A DNA stretch of 47,324 nucleotides from an uncultured Prevotellaceae bacterium (GTDB taxonomy: Bacteria; Bacteroidota; Bacteroidia; Bacteroidales; Muribaculaceae). The position numbers were made by a program, and so were the translations under genes. The notes beneath the pieces were generated by a model. It made no database searches. It was not told where the DNA came from and saw only the letters and a list, made by a program, of their open reading frames with translations. Location: positions 1 to 47,324 of the forward strand of contig ONYP01000007.1 of assembly GCA_900322135.1 (NCBI GenBank), written 5' to 3'. Below, piece by piece: positions 32,918 through 40,689 of this stretch (its first letter is position 1; each line of letters starts with the position of its first letter).

Positions 32918-33846
32918 TGAACCGAATCGCAGTAGTCATACCGTGTTACAACGAGGCAGCCACCATCGGTCAAGTGGTGCGCGAGTTTGCCGAGACCTTG
33001 CCCGAAGCCGTCATCGTAGTGGGCGACAACAATTCCCACGACGGCACCGCCCAAGCCGCACGCCAGGCAGGGGCCACTGTGGTGAGTGAGCCACGCCAGG
33101 GCAAGGGCAACATGCTGCGCACCCTGTTCAGGGCCGTGGATGCCGACTGCTACCTGATGGTTGACGGTGACGCCACCTATCCTGCCGGCATGGCCCGCGC
33201 CCTGTGTGACAAAGTACTGAACGACGGGGCCGACATGGTCATCGGCGACCGCCTCTCGTCAACCTACTTCACCGTAAACCAGCGCCGTTTCCACAACTTC
33301 GGCAACCGGTTGATGCGCGGCCTCATCAACTGGATGTGCCACAGCAATGTGCAGGACATCCTCACTGGCTATCGTGCCCTGAGCCGCCGCTTCGTGAGGA
33401 ATTTCCCGCTGCGTTCCCAAGGGTTTGAAGTGGAGACCGAGATGACGGTTCATGCGTTGGAGCACAGTTTCAAGGTAGACTCGCTGCCCGTCGATTACCA
33501 GGACCGGCCTGCGGGCAGCCACTCTAAACTGAGCACTTTTGGCGACGGCTACCAGGCCATCAAGACCGCCCTGGCGCTATTTGGCGAGCATCGCCCGCTG
33601 CGTTTTTTCAGCATCATCGCACTGGTGCTGCTGGTCATCGCGTTGGTACTGTTCATCCCGGTTTTGATAGAGTATTTCCAGACAGGACTGGTGCCCCGTT
33701 TCCCGACCCTTATCGTGAGCGGCTTCATCGCTCTGCTGGCCATGCTGCTGTGGGTGGGAGGGATGATTCTCGAGGTCATCAGCCGCAACCACTGGAAACA
33801 GTACGAGTTGACGCTGATGCACGACAACGAGAATTCTTCCCGTTGA
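32917..33846 (+). CDS. GT2 glycosyltransferase, DPM1-like with two C-terminal helices
   Basis: The 309-residue protein has the GT-A start VVIPCYNEAATIGQVVREF, GDNNSHDGT, GKGNMLRTLF and the metal-site region LMVDGDATYP, followed by GDRLSSTYF and a QGFEVETEM acceptor-side segment. Two membrane helices lie near residues 228-300. Such enzymes load a sugar onto undecaprenyl or dolichyl phosphate on the cytoplasmic face. It would supply a lipid-linked sugar to the neighbouring polytopic proteins (inference). It shares one base with the preceding gene and is convergent with the second DUF6056 gene 34 bp away. Confidence 0.87.
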   Translation: MNRIAVVIPCYNEAATIGQVVREFAETLPEAVIVVGDNNSHDGTAQAARQAGATVVSEPRQGKGNMLRTLFRAVDADCYLMVDGDATYPAGMARALCDKVLNDGADMVIGDRLSSTYFTVNQRRFHNFGNRLMRGLINWMCHSNVQDILTGYRALSRRFVRNFPLRSQGFEVETEMTVHALEHSFKVDSLPVDYQDRPAGSHSKLSTFGDGYQAIKTALALFGEHRPLRFFSIIALVLLVIALVLFIPVLIEYFQTGLVPRFPTLIVSGFIALLAMLLWVGGMILEVISRNHWKQYELTLMHDNENSSR

Positions 33847-33880
33847 GGCAATTGTGCGGGCCGACAATCTGCCGACCAGA

Positions 33881-35554
33881 TTATTGTTTGAGTTTGAGAG
33901 TCACCTGGGTGGGCGGCTCGAGATTGTCAATCGGGAATTCGATGCACTCTACACTGTCGCTGATTGACGGGAAAATGAGCAAGAGACGGTTCTGGTAGCG
34001 CATCGGGTAGAAACCGTGAGGCGTGCGGTCGGTGAACAGGCCGTAGTTGCGGCGCAACTCCATCTCCTCCTGGGACAGGGCGGACACGACAAAACTGGCC
34101 TGCTGTGATGTGAAAGGCATCGTGTCCACATTGAGGGTTACCACAGAATACTCCTGGCCGGGAATCGTCAGCATGGTCTTGACAATGTCGGGACGGTCGG
34201 TCTTGACAGGCACCTCGACCGCACCATCGAGCAGGCGCCCCTGATGATAACGCGCATAGACCGAGTCACTCACGAACTGCACATTGTCTTTATCATAGTA
34301 ATCACAGTACACATTCTCGCGCATGAATGTCTCGGACGAGACGAAACGCAAGGGGAAGACAAAACGGCTGTAACCGTCGAAACGGCGCTCGAGCAGCACC
34401 GCCTCGCGCGGAGCCTTGACGATGTCGCTGACGACACCGTCCTCAAACGCCTTATAGGCTTTTACAGGACCGTAAGCATGGACGGTGGCATAGGCACTCA
34501 TGGCCAACGCACCGGCAGCAATCACCAAGCGGGCCCAGGGCCAGCGCGACAGCAGCCAGCAGGCCGTCCTCGCCGTGATGATGAATCCAACGGTCGTCAG
34601 CGCAGCAAACGCGCGCTCGTTGATTACACGAAAACCCATCGCAAACATGAACAGCGCCATGCACACGAACAAGTAGGTCCACATCGAACGGCGCACCATG
34701 CCGAAGCCCTTGCACAGCAGAACCGCCAAGCCCGCGGCGCATGCGGTCAGCGGGGTGTAGAAACGCCACATCTTCTCGTTGAAGATATACCAGTGGCTCG
34801 ACAACAGACCCATCAAGCCCGAGTTGGCCTCATTGCTCTCTTCGGCCATGCGCGACCATGCACCCGGCGAGGCTATAATCACGGCCACACCCAGCAGATA
34901 GCCCACCATCGCAACGACCACGCGACGGTCCACCTTGCTGCGGTTGAAAACATAGTACAGGAACAAGCCCGCCAGCACGCCAAAGGATGTCGCCTCGTTG
35001 AAGTTGCCCGCGACAAAAGCGGCCAGCAGCAACAAGACGGCCCGGCCCCAGCCCAGAGGACCGTCCTTGTGGTTCAACAGATAGTAAATCAGCGCCAGCG
35101 ATGCCGTGACGGCCCACAGGTAGTTGCAACTGCCTGCCACCCACAACATCGTCTCGCCGGGCACGGGAAAGCACACGCCCACCACAGCGAGGAACAAGGT
35201 CAGGGCCATCAGTGAGCGGCGTCCCGCACTGAGCAGTGTCACCAGGTGAGCCATCAGGCCGAACATCAACGCGTTGCACACATTGAAGACCGGCTTACCC
35301 AGCACGGCGCAAAACAGATTAGCCACCACATCGGCAAAACGGCCGTTGGTGGTCATGAAATGGTCGGCCAGCGATGAGCAGAACTCCCGCAGCGAACCGC
35401 TGGGGATAACCGAGTAGGCCATGTCGTCCTCCTTGAAGGGCGTCAAGGTGTTCATCACATACATCACCACACAGGCAGCCAGCAACACCACCCAATAGGC
35501 GGCATCATGCCAGCGCCTGTGGTCAGGCGATTTGTTCATCTTGGCCAAATCCAT
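33881..35554 (-). CDS. DUF6056-type polytopic membrane protein
   Basis: The 557-residue protein shows the DUF6056 pattern EDDMAYSVIP followed by TTNGRFADVVANLF, then PGETMLWVAGSCNYLWAVTA, with about ten helices and a soluble C-terminal region of about 170 residues. It is a distant relative of the protein at 30123: NYLWA and N-G-R blocks are shared. A GT-C-like transfer of a lipid-linked sugar onto an envelope glycan is inferred. It is convergent with the GT2 gene and lies downstream of frr on the same strand (45 bp), so it may be transcribed from the frr promoter. Confidence 0.77.
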   Translation of the reverse strand: MDLAKMNKSPDHRRWHDAAYWVVLLAACVVMYVMNTLTPFKEDDMAYSVIPSGSLREFCSSLADHFMTTNGRFADVVANLFCAVLGKPVFNVCNALMFGLMAHLVTLLSAGRRSLMALTLFLAVVGVCFPVPGETMLWVAGSCNYLWAVTASLALIYYLLNHKDGPLGWGRAVLLLLAAFVAGNFNEATSFGVLAGLFLYYVFNRSKVDRRVVVAMVGYLLGVAVIIASPGAWSRMAEESNEANSGLMGLLSSHWYIFNEKMWRFYTPLTACAAGLAVLLCKGFGMVRRSMWTYLFVCMALFMFAMGFRVINERAFAALTTVGFIITARTACWLLSRWPWARLVIAAGALAMSAYATVHAYGPVKAYKAFEDGVVSDIVKAPREAVLLERRFDGYSRFVFPLRFVSSETFMRENVYCDYYDKDNVQFVSDSVYARYHQGRLLDGAVEVPVKTDRPDIVKTMLTIPGQEYSVVTLNVDTMPFTSQQASFVVSALSQEEMELRRNYGLFTDRTPHGFYPMRYQNRLLLIFPSISDSVECIEFPIDNLEPPTQVTLKLKQ

Positions 35555-35599
35555 TGTTCTTCTATTCCCTATCAGCCAGGAATAGAATCCAGGGGGAGA

Positions 35600-36160
35600 C
35601 TATACCGTCAGGATTTCTTTCTCCTTGGCAGCAAAGATTTCGTCAATCTTCTTCATGAACTTGTCATGAATCTTCTGCACCTTGTCCTCGCCATCCTTGC
35701 TGATGTCCTCGCTCATGCCTTCCTTGACGGCCTTCTTCAGGCCCTCGATGGCCTCGCGGCGGGCGTTGCGGATGCTCACGCGGGCCTTCTCGCTCTCGGC
35801 CTTGGAGTCCTTGACGAGCAGTTTGCGGCGCTCCTCGGTCAGGGGCGGGATGTTGAGGCGGATGACCTCACCGTTGTTCACGGGCATGATGCCCACATTG
35901 CTGTCGATGATGGCTTTTTCGATGGTGCCGATCATGTTGCGCTCCCAGGGCATGATGGCGATGGTGCGCTGGTCGGGGGTGCTCACATTGGCCACATTGT
36001 CAATGGGCACGGGGCTGCCATAGTAGTTCACGCGGATGCCGTCGAGAATCTTCACATTGGCTTTACCGGCACGGATGTGTGCCAGGGTGTCATCGAGGAA
36101 ATCCACGGCTTCCTGCATCTTCTTCTCGGCTGCGTCGAGATAAAATTTCACATCGTTCAT
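35600..36160 (-). CDS. frr: Ribosome recycling factor
   Basis: The 186-residue protein is full length for RRF, which with EF-G splits post-termination ribosomes. Clear blocks are AEKKMQEAVDFL, IRAGKANVKILDGIRVNYYG, VPIDNVANVSTPD, IAIMPWERNMIGTIEKAI, GEVIRLNIPPLTEERRKLLVK and the C-terminal helix GEDKVQKIHDKFMKKIDEI. In many genomes frr follows pyrH; here it stands between a DUF6056 gene and a GT2 gene. No Shine-Dalgarno site is evident; the 130 bp upstream are A/T-rich near the start. Essential gene, high confidence. Confidence 0.97.
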   Translation of the reverse strand: MNDVKFYLDAAEKKMQEAVDFLDDTLAHIRAGKANVKILDGIRVNYYGSPVPIDNVANVSTPDQRTIAIMPWERNMIGTIEKAIIDSNVGIMPVNNGEVIRLNIPPLTEERRKLLVKDSKAESEKARVSIRNARREAIEGLKKAVKEGMSEDISKDGEDKVQKIHDKFMKKIDEIFAAKEKEILTV

Positions 36161-36292
36161 AATCTTCTTGTTTTTTTTGTTTATTTTGATTTGTTGTTAT
36201 CGGTTTGTCCTTTTGGTGGACACGAAATTACACCTTTCGGCCCAACCCTGCAAATATTTTGCCAAAAATGATGCTTTTCACTGCCACAGTCA

Positions 36293-37249
36293 TCAATCCT
36301 GGTGCTGGTCGCCCATATCCTCGACGCCGTTGAAACCGCGCACGATGTAGTCGGGACGGTTCTTGGTCTCGTTGTAGATGCGGCCGATGTATTCACCGAT
36401 GATGCCCAACGACAGCAGCTGGATGCCGCCCAGGAACAACATCAGTATCACCATCGAGGGATAACCCTGGACGGGGTCGCCCCAGATGAGCGCCTTGACA
36501 AAGACATAAATCATGTAGATAAAGGCGAGCATCGACACGATGAAGCCCACAAAAGTGGAGATGCGCAGCGGTGCACTGGTAAACGAGGTGATGCCGTCGA
36601 TGGCCAGCGAGAACAGTTGCCGGTAGCCCCACGACGAGTGGCCGGCAACGCGGTCGCCACGGTCAAACTCCACCTCCTTCTTGTTGAAGCCTATCCAGCA
36701 GAACATGCCCTTGGTATAACGCTCGCTCTCGCGCATGCGTCTCAAGGCGTTGATGCAACGGCGGTCCAGCAGGCGGAAGTCGCCCACATTCTGCATCACA
36801 TCAAAGCGCGAGGTGCGTTGCAGCAGTTTGTAGAACTTGATGGACAGCCACTTGCGCATCCAGCTCTCCTTGCCTCGCGTGCGGCGCTTGGCATACACAT
36901 CCTCGTAACCCTCTTCCCAGTACTTGATCATCTCGGGAATGAGTGCCGGGGGATCCTGCAGGTCAGCATCGACGATGACCATGCAGTCGCCGGTGACATA
37001 GTCAAAGCCCGCGAGCATGGCGACCTCCTTGCCGAAGTTGCGCGACAGGTCCACATAGTTGATGCGCTTGTCCTGTTGCCTCAACTGCTGCAACAGTTGC
37101 AATGTGTTGTCGCCGCTGCCGTCGTTGACAAACATGATTTCCCACTCATAGTTGGGCAGCCCCTCCATGAGTTTCACCAGTTCGGGATAGAGCAGCGGCA
37201 GCGTCTTCTCCTCGTTATAGCACGGGATGAGTATGGATATCTTTTTCAT
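36293..37249 (-). CDS. GT2 glycosyltransferase, GtrB-like (bactoprenol-sugar synthase)
   Basis: The 318-residue protein starts ISILIPCYNEEKTLPLLYPE, has FVNDGSGDNTL, the metal site VIVDADLQDPP, the acceptor motif RDVKRRT-like VYAKRRTRGKESW, and DVMQNVGDFRLLDRR, followed by two C-terminal membrane helices (about 225-300). This is the GtrB/ArnC/DPMS group, which transfers glucose or aminosugar to undecaprenyl phosphate. A GtrA flippase is not adjacent. With the DUF6056 proteins it could form a three-component O-antigen or capsule decoration system (inference). Confidence 0.9.
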   Translation of the reverse strand: MKKISILIPCYNEEKTLPLLYPELVKLMEGLPNYEWEIMFVNDGSGDNTLQLLQQLRQQDKRINYVDLSRNFGKEVAMLAGFDYVTGDCMVIVDADLQDPPALIPEMIKYWEEGYEDVYAKRRTRGKESWMRKWLSIKFYKLLQRTSRFDVMQNVGDFRLLDRRCINALRRMRESERYTKGMFCWIGFNKKEVEFDRGDRVAGHSSWGYRQLFSLAIDGITSFTSAPLRISTFVGFIVSMLAFIYMIYVFVKALIWGDPVQGYPSMVILMLFLGGIQLLSLGIIGEYIGRIYNETKNRPDYIVRGFNGVEDMGDQHQD

Positions 37250-37343
37250 TGTCGGGTTACATTCTTGTCACAAGGTATTCTACAAACTAATGGATGACGA
37301 AAGTAGTTATTCTTTGGCAATCCTGCAAATAATCAAGGGAAAA

Positions 37344-38561
37344 TCACTGGAAAGTGAGGCTCGACAGCCTGTCGGCGGTCAGATAGGCGGCGGCTTGGGC
37401 AATCTGCTCGGGGGTGACGGCCTGGATGCTGGCGATGGTCTCGTCGATGGTGGCGACCTTGCCGCGGTAGAGCAGTCCGCGCCCGGCGTTCATCGCCAGG
37501 AACTCGGTGCTGTCGGCAGCGACGACCAGTTGTCCGCAGTATTGCTTCTTGTAGGCTTCCAGCCGCCGCTCGGGCAGCAGGTCGGCAGCCAGCTGGCTCG
37601 TGATGCGCTTGATGACGCGCAGGCTGGAACGCACATCGTCCGGGTCGCACCCCAGGTAAATCTCCATCCAGCCGCAGTCGCTGAGCGTGGTGAGCGTCGA
37701 CTCTACGGTATAGACATAGCCGCGGCGTTCCCGCAGTTCCACATTGAGCAGCGAGTTCATGCCGGGGCCCGCCAGGATGTTGTTCAACAGCATCAGGGCA
37801 TGACGCAGCGGATGGCCCATGGCAGGCACACGGGCGCCCACCACCGTGTGAGCCTGGTGGGTGCCAATCGTCATCACCCGGTTGAACGGCTCGATATCGC
37901 GGGGCACCGTGCGGTGGCGCGAGGCCATGCCGTGGCTCATGGCACCGAAGCATTTCTCGGCCAGGCGGAACACCCGCTCGGGACGCTCGGGCCCTACCGA
38001 AAAGAAAGCCATGTTCCCAGGCACATACAGCGTCTTGAGATAGTTCATGCAGTCCTCGCTGGTGAGGCGTTCCAGGTCTTCCTTCTTGCCCAGGATGTTG
38101 TGGCCCAACTCGCTGCCGGCGAACAGCAGGTCCTCGAAGTCGTCATAGACGGCATCGCTGGGCGTGTCGCGGTAACTGGCGGCCTCCTCGAGCACCACAT
38201 CGCGCTCGCGGTCCAGTTCCTCCTGGGGGAAGAGCGACCACTGCACCAGGTCGGCAAGCAGGTCGACGGCGCGGGGCAGGTGCTGTCCGGGAAACACCGA
38301 GTAGAGCATGGTGCCCTCCTTGGTGGTATAGGCGTTGAGTTCGCCGCCCACGCGCTCCATGCGGTTCAGGATGTGCCAGGCGCGGCGGTGCTTGGTGCCC
38401 TTGAAGATGGTGTGCTCCACAAAGTGGGCCAGGCCGTAGTGCCCGTCTTTCTCGTCACGGCTGCCGGCGTTGATGGCGAGGCCGCACCAAGCCACCTGAG
38501 ACGCGGTGGTGATGTGCACCAGGCGCAGGCCATTGGGCAAAGTATGGTAATTGATTGTCAT
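37344..38561 (-). CDS. M16 family zinc peptidase (pitrilysin/processing-peptidase type)
   Basis: The 405-residue protein has the inverted zinc motif H46-F-V-E49-H50 in GLAHFVEHTIFKGT and the downstream glutamate region DVVLEEAASYRDTPSD (about 121-136). It consists of two M16 domains; the second lacks the HxxEH, as usual in the short bacterial processing-peptidase group. There is no signal peptide, so it is probably cytoplasmic, although some relatives are exported by other means. The substrate is not known. It is 53 bp upstream-to-downstream with the S24 regulator gene on the same strand; the gap has a TCAGGG/CCCTGA palindrome (38591-38603). Confidence 0.88.
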   Translation of the reverse strand: MTINYHTLPNGLRLVHITTASQVAWCGLAINAGSRDEKDGHYGLAHFVEHTIFKGTKHRRAWHILNRMERVGGELNAYTTKEGTMLYSVFPGQHLPRAVDLLADLVQWSLFPQEELDRERDVVLEEAASYRDTPSDAVYDDFEDLLFAGSELGHNILGKKEDLERLTSEDCMNYLKTLYVPGNMAFFSVGPERPERVFRLAEKCFGAMSHGMASRHRTVPRDIEPFNRVMTIGTHQAHTVVGARVPAMGHPLRHALMLLNNILAGPGMNSLLNVELRERRGYVYTVESTLTTLSDCGWMEIYLGCDPDDVRSSLRVIKRITSQLAADLLPERRLEAYKKQYCGQLVVAADSTEFLAMNAGRGLLYRGKVATIDETIASIQAVTPEQIAQAAAYLTADRLSSLTFQ

Positions 38562-38614
38562 TTTTCAATTTTTATTGGCTTTTAAGGACCTCAGGGTCCC
38601 TGAATTGTGTATGG

Positions 38615-39256
38615 TTACAGTCGGGAGTTGATGTGCAGCACATGCTGCACGAGCATCATCTCGTGGATGTCGGAGCGGCGCACATCCATATCGTCATAGT
38701 TGGGGTTCTCGCTGCGCAGCACCACCATGTTGGGGTCGGTGTGGCGGCGCACATACTTCACCAGCCTGAAGTCGTCGAGTTGCACGATATAGATCTGTCC
38801 CCAGTAAATCTGGTTGGGGTTGCTCACCTCGCGCACGGCGACAAAGTCACCATCGCTGATGACGGGCGCCATCGAGTCGCCGCTCACGCGCACGATGCGG
38901 CAGTTGGGACTCATGTTGGGCAGGTTCACCCAACCCACGATGTTCTCGCTGGCGAACAGCCCGTTGCGGCCCGATGCCGTTCCTGCCGTCGCATCCACAT
39001 CATAGACCGGCGTGCCCGTCGGCGCCAGGGCTGACATGTTGCCGCCCTCGCCGCCGTCGAGGCGGACGGGAGTCTTGCCAAAGGGCAGGTCGGTGCCGTC
39101 GAGCAGCCATTCCTTGGACACACCCAGGTTCACGACGATGCGGTTGAGCAACGACTCGCTCAAGGGCATGTGGGCATTGAGATATTTCGACAGATTGGAG
39201 GTGTCGACACCGATGCGCTCGGCAAACTGCACTTGCCTGACACCCATCTCCTTCAT
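38615..39256 (-). CDS. HTH plus S24 (LexA/CI-type) transcriptional regulator
   Basis: The 213-residue protein has an N-terminal helix-turn-helix (GVRQVQFAERIGVDTSNLSK, residues 5-24) and a C-terminal S24 fold with the Ser-Lys dyad S128 (VSGDSMAP) and K167 (FRLVKYV). Such proteins bind operators as dimers and can self-cleave with RecA, an SOS-type release. Cleavage site candidates before the Ser (Ala-Gly near residue 90-92, ATAGT) are present. The frame is open for 55 more codons upstream; that part has no domain and crosses the RAYT promoter, so ATG 39256 is preferred, with GTG codons just upstream possible. Divergent from the RAYT-like gene. Confidence 0.85.
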   Translation of the reverse strand: MKEMGVRQVQFAERIGVDTSNLSKYLNAHMPLSESLLNRIVVNLGVSKEWLLDGTDLPFGKTPVRLDGGEGGNMSALAPTGTPVYDVDATAGTASGRNGLFASENIVGWVNLPNMSPNCRIVRVSGDSMAPVISDGDFVAVREVSNPNQIYWGQIYIVQLDDFRLVKYVRRHTDPNMVVLRSENPNYDDMDVRRSDIHEMMLVQHVLHINSRL

Positions 39257-39381
39257 CAGGTACACCACAAAAAATTGTATTTTGCAACTTTTCTGCACAT
39301 TATTGGTGCTTTGACCACATCCTCCCGTCCCGACGGGGTGCCCGCCGTTTTTATCGGATTTTTGCCATGTTTTGGGACAAT

Positions 39382-39412
39382 TGTTGTACCTTTGTAGTTC
39401 AATGATACAACA
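39382..39412. promoter_or_regulatory. Inverted repeat over the RAYT-like gene promoter, possible operator
   Basis: TGTTGTA (39382-39388) and TACAACA (39406-39412) flank the -7 box TACCTTTG (39387-39394). A dimeric repressor could cover the transcription start here; the divergent S24 regulator is the obvious candidate (inference). TTTG stands at 39361-39364, a slightly long 22-nt spacer. Confidence 0.5.
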
Positions 39413-39420
39413 CCAAGCCA

Positions 39421-40569
39421 ATGATTACGGCATCCTATCGTCCACGCAATCCAGGCCATGACTACTACGGCAGGGGGACCTATCTCATCACGCTGGTGGT
39501 GAGCGACAGGTTGCCGTTGCTTGGCCGCCTGGGCGATGATGCCAAGCACCCCCAGGTCGTGCTGTCACCGCTGGGCGAAACGGTGAAGCAGGCGTGGGAG
39601 ACCATCCCCGAGAAACAGCAGACCCACGGCAACCGCGTGGCAGTGCACGCCTGCGTGTGCATGCCCGACCATTTCCATGGGGTAATCGAAGTGCTCGAGC
39701 CCATGCAATGGAGCCTGGGCGACATCATCCAGGCCTTCAAGGCGGCCTGCACCAGCCAGTGGCAGCAGCAACAGGGCCACGGCCATTCCTTCAATCGGCC
39801 GATATCGGTCGATTGCTCGAGCCAGCCAGTGCCGGCATGGCTACGCGAGAAGGCCCGCCACCACGACAACGAGGGCTCGCTCATCCGCGCCCTGTCCAAG
39901 CGGCAGCGCCAGGAGTACTACACCCTGGTGGGCCGTGAGCAGCGGCCACTTTTCGACGAGAATTACGACGACACGGTGTGCCTCGACCAGCGGCACCGCG
40001 AGGCGATGATTGCTTATGTCCACGACAACCCGCGTCGCGCCATTTTGCGCCAGGCCTTGCCCCGGTTGATGCAACGCACCCTGCATGTCCAGATTGGAGG
40101 GCGCGACTATGGCACCTTCGGCAATCTGTTCTTGCTGCGGTGGCCGGGCAAGGTACAGGTGCAGTGCCACCGCCTGCATCCCGTCACCAGGGAGCCCTAC
40201 GAGCACACGGCCGACTATGCCCGCCAGCATCAGCAATGGGTGGACGCCATCCTCCGCGGGGCCACGGTGATGGTCACCCCTGGCATCTCGCATGGCGAAC
40301 TGATGATGAAAAACGAATGTCTCAACAACGGCTATCCCCTCATCCACACCCAGAAGGAACCGATTACCGCTTTTTGGAAACCCGAACGGACGCGTTTTGA
40401 GGCCTGCGCTAACGGTAGCCTGCTCATCCTCGCGCCATGGAGCCTCGACACGATGTCAGCAGTCAACGGGGTGCCTGCCGGCACCGACTACAGCCGTTTC
40501 CACAACATGAACCATCTTGCCGCCGAAATCTGCGCCTTCAACGGCAACGCCAAAATAATAAAACAATGA
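39421..40569 (+). CDS. RAYT-like HUH (Y1) transposase-family protein with extra C-terminal domain
   Basis: The 382-residue protein begins with a Y1/REP-associated tyrosine transposase domain: a strand TYLITLVVSD, the HUH pair H84-x-H86 in CMPDHFHGVIEV, the helix LGDIIQAFKAACTS, and the C-terminal block FDENYDDTV followed by YVHDNPRR. Normal RAYTs end about there. Residues about 245-382 are additional and read MVTPGISHGELMMKNECLNN, HTQKEP and GSLLILAPW, which resembles a Rossmann-like fold of DprA/Smf type (tentative). RAYTs process extragenic palindromes; no flanking transposon ends are seen, so this is probably a domesticated single-copy gene. Confidence 0.78.
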   Translation: MITASYRPRNPGHDYYGRGTYLITLVVSDRLPLLGRLGDDAKHPQVVLSPLGETVKQAWETIPEKQQTHGNRVAVHACVCMPDHFHGVIEVLEPMQWSLGDIIQAFKAACTSQWQQQQGHGHSFNRPISVDCSSQPVPAWLREKARHHDNEGSLIRALSKRQRQEYYTLVGREQRPLFDENYDDTVCLDQRHREAMIAYVHDNPRRAILRQALPRLMQRTLHVQIGGRDYGTFGNLFLLRWPGKVQVQCHRLHPVTREPYEHTADYARQHQQWVDAILRGATVMVTPGISHGELMMKNECLNNGYPLIHTQKEPITAFWKPERTRFEACANGSLLILAPWSLDTMSAVNGVPAGTDYSRFHNMNHLAAEICAFNGNAKIIKQ

Positions 40570-40653
40570 ACAAACAAGGCTGGGCATATAAGAAAACAGG
40601 AGAAATCTGCACAATCCCAGATAGTCAAAGAAAACTTGTTACCCAATAGGGTA

Positions 40654-40685
40654 TTTGCAAGTGATAGGTTTTTTATATACCTTTG
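40654..40685 (+). promoter_or_regulatory. Promoter of the CotH lipoprotein gene
   Basis: TTTG (40654-40657), 20 nt and TACCTTTG (40678-40685). Only 4 nt separate it from the ATG, so the transcript should be leaderless or nearly so. Confidence 0.75.
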
Positions 40686-40689
40686 TGTT

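Noticed and set aside
38591..38603. TCAGGG/CCCTGA palindrome between the M16 and S24 genes as a terminator
   Set aside because: The stem is 6 bp around one base with no T tract; it cannot form a usual hairpin loop. It may be a small binding site.
39257..39421. N-terminal extension of the S24 regulator by 55 residues
   Set aside because: The extension has no domain character and would be coded across the divergent promoter region; a start at 39256 or a nearby GTG is more likely.
40566..40649. 27-codon ORF reading GWAYKKTGEICTI, similar to a start of a type I specificity-subunit target domain
   Set aside because: Too short and without other HsdS sequence or type I genes nearby; a decayed fragment is possible but not supportable.
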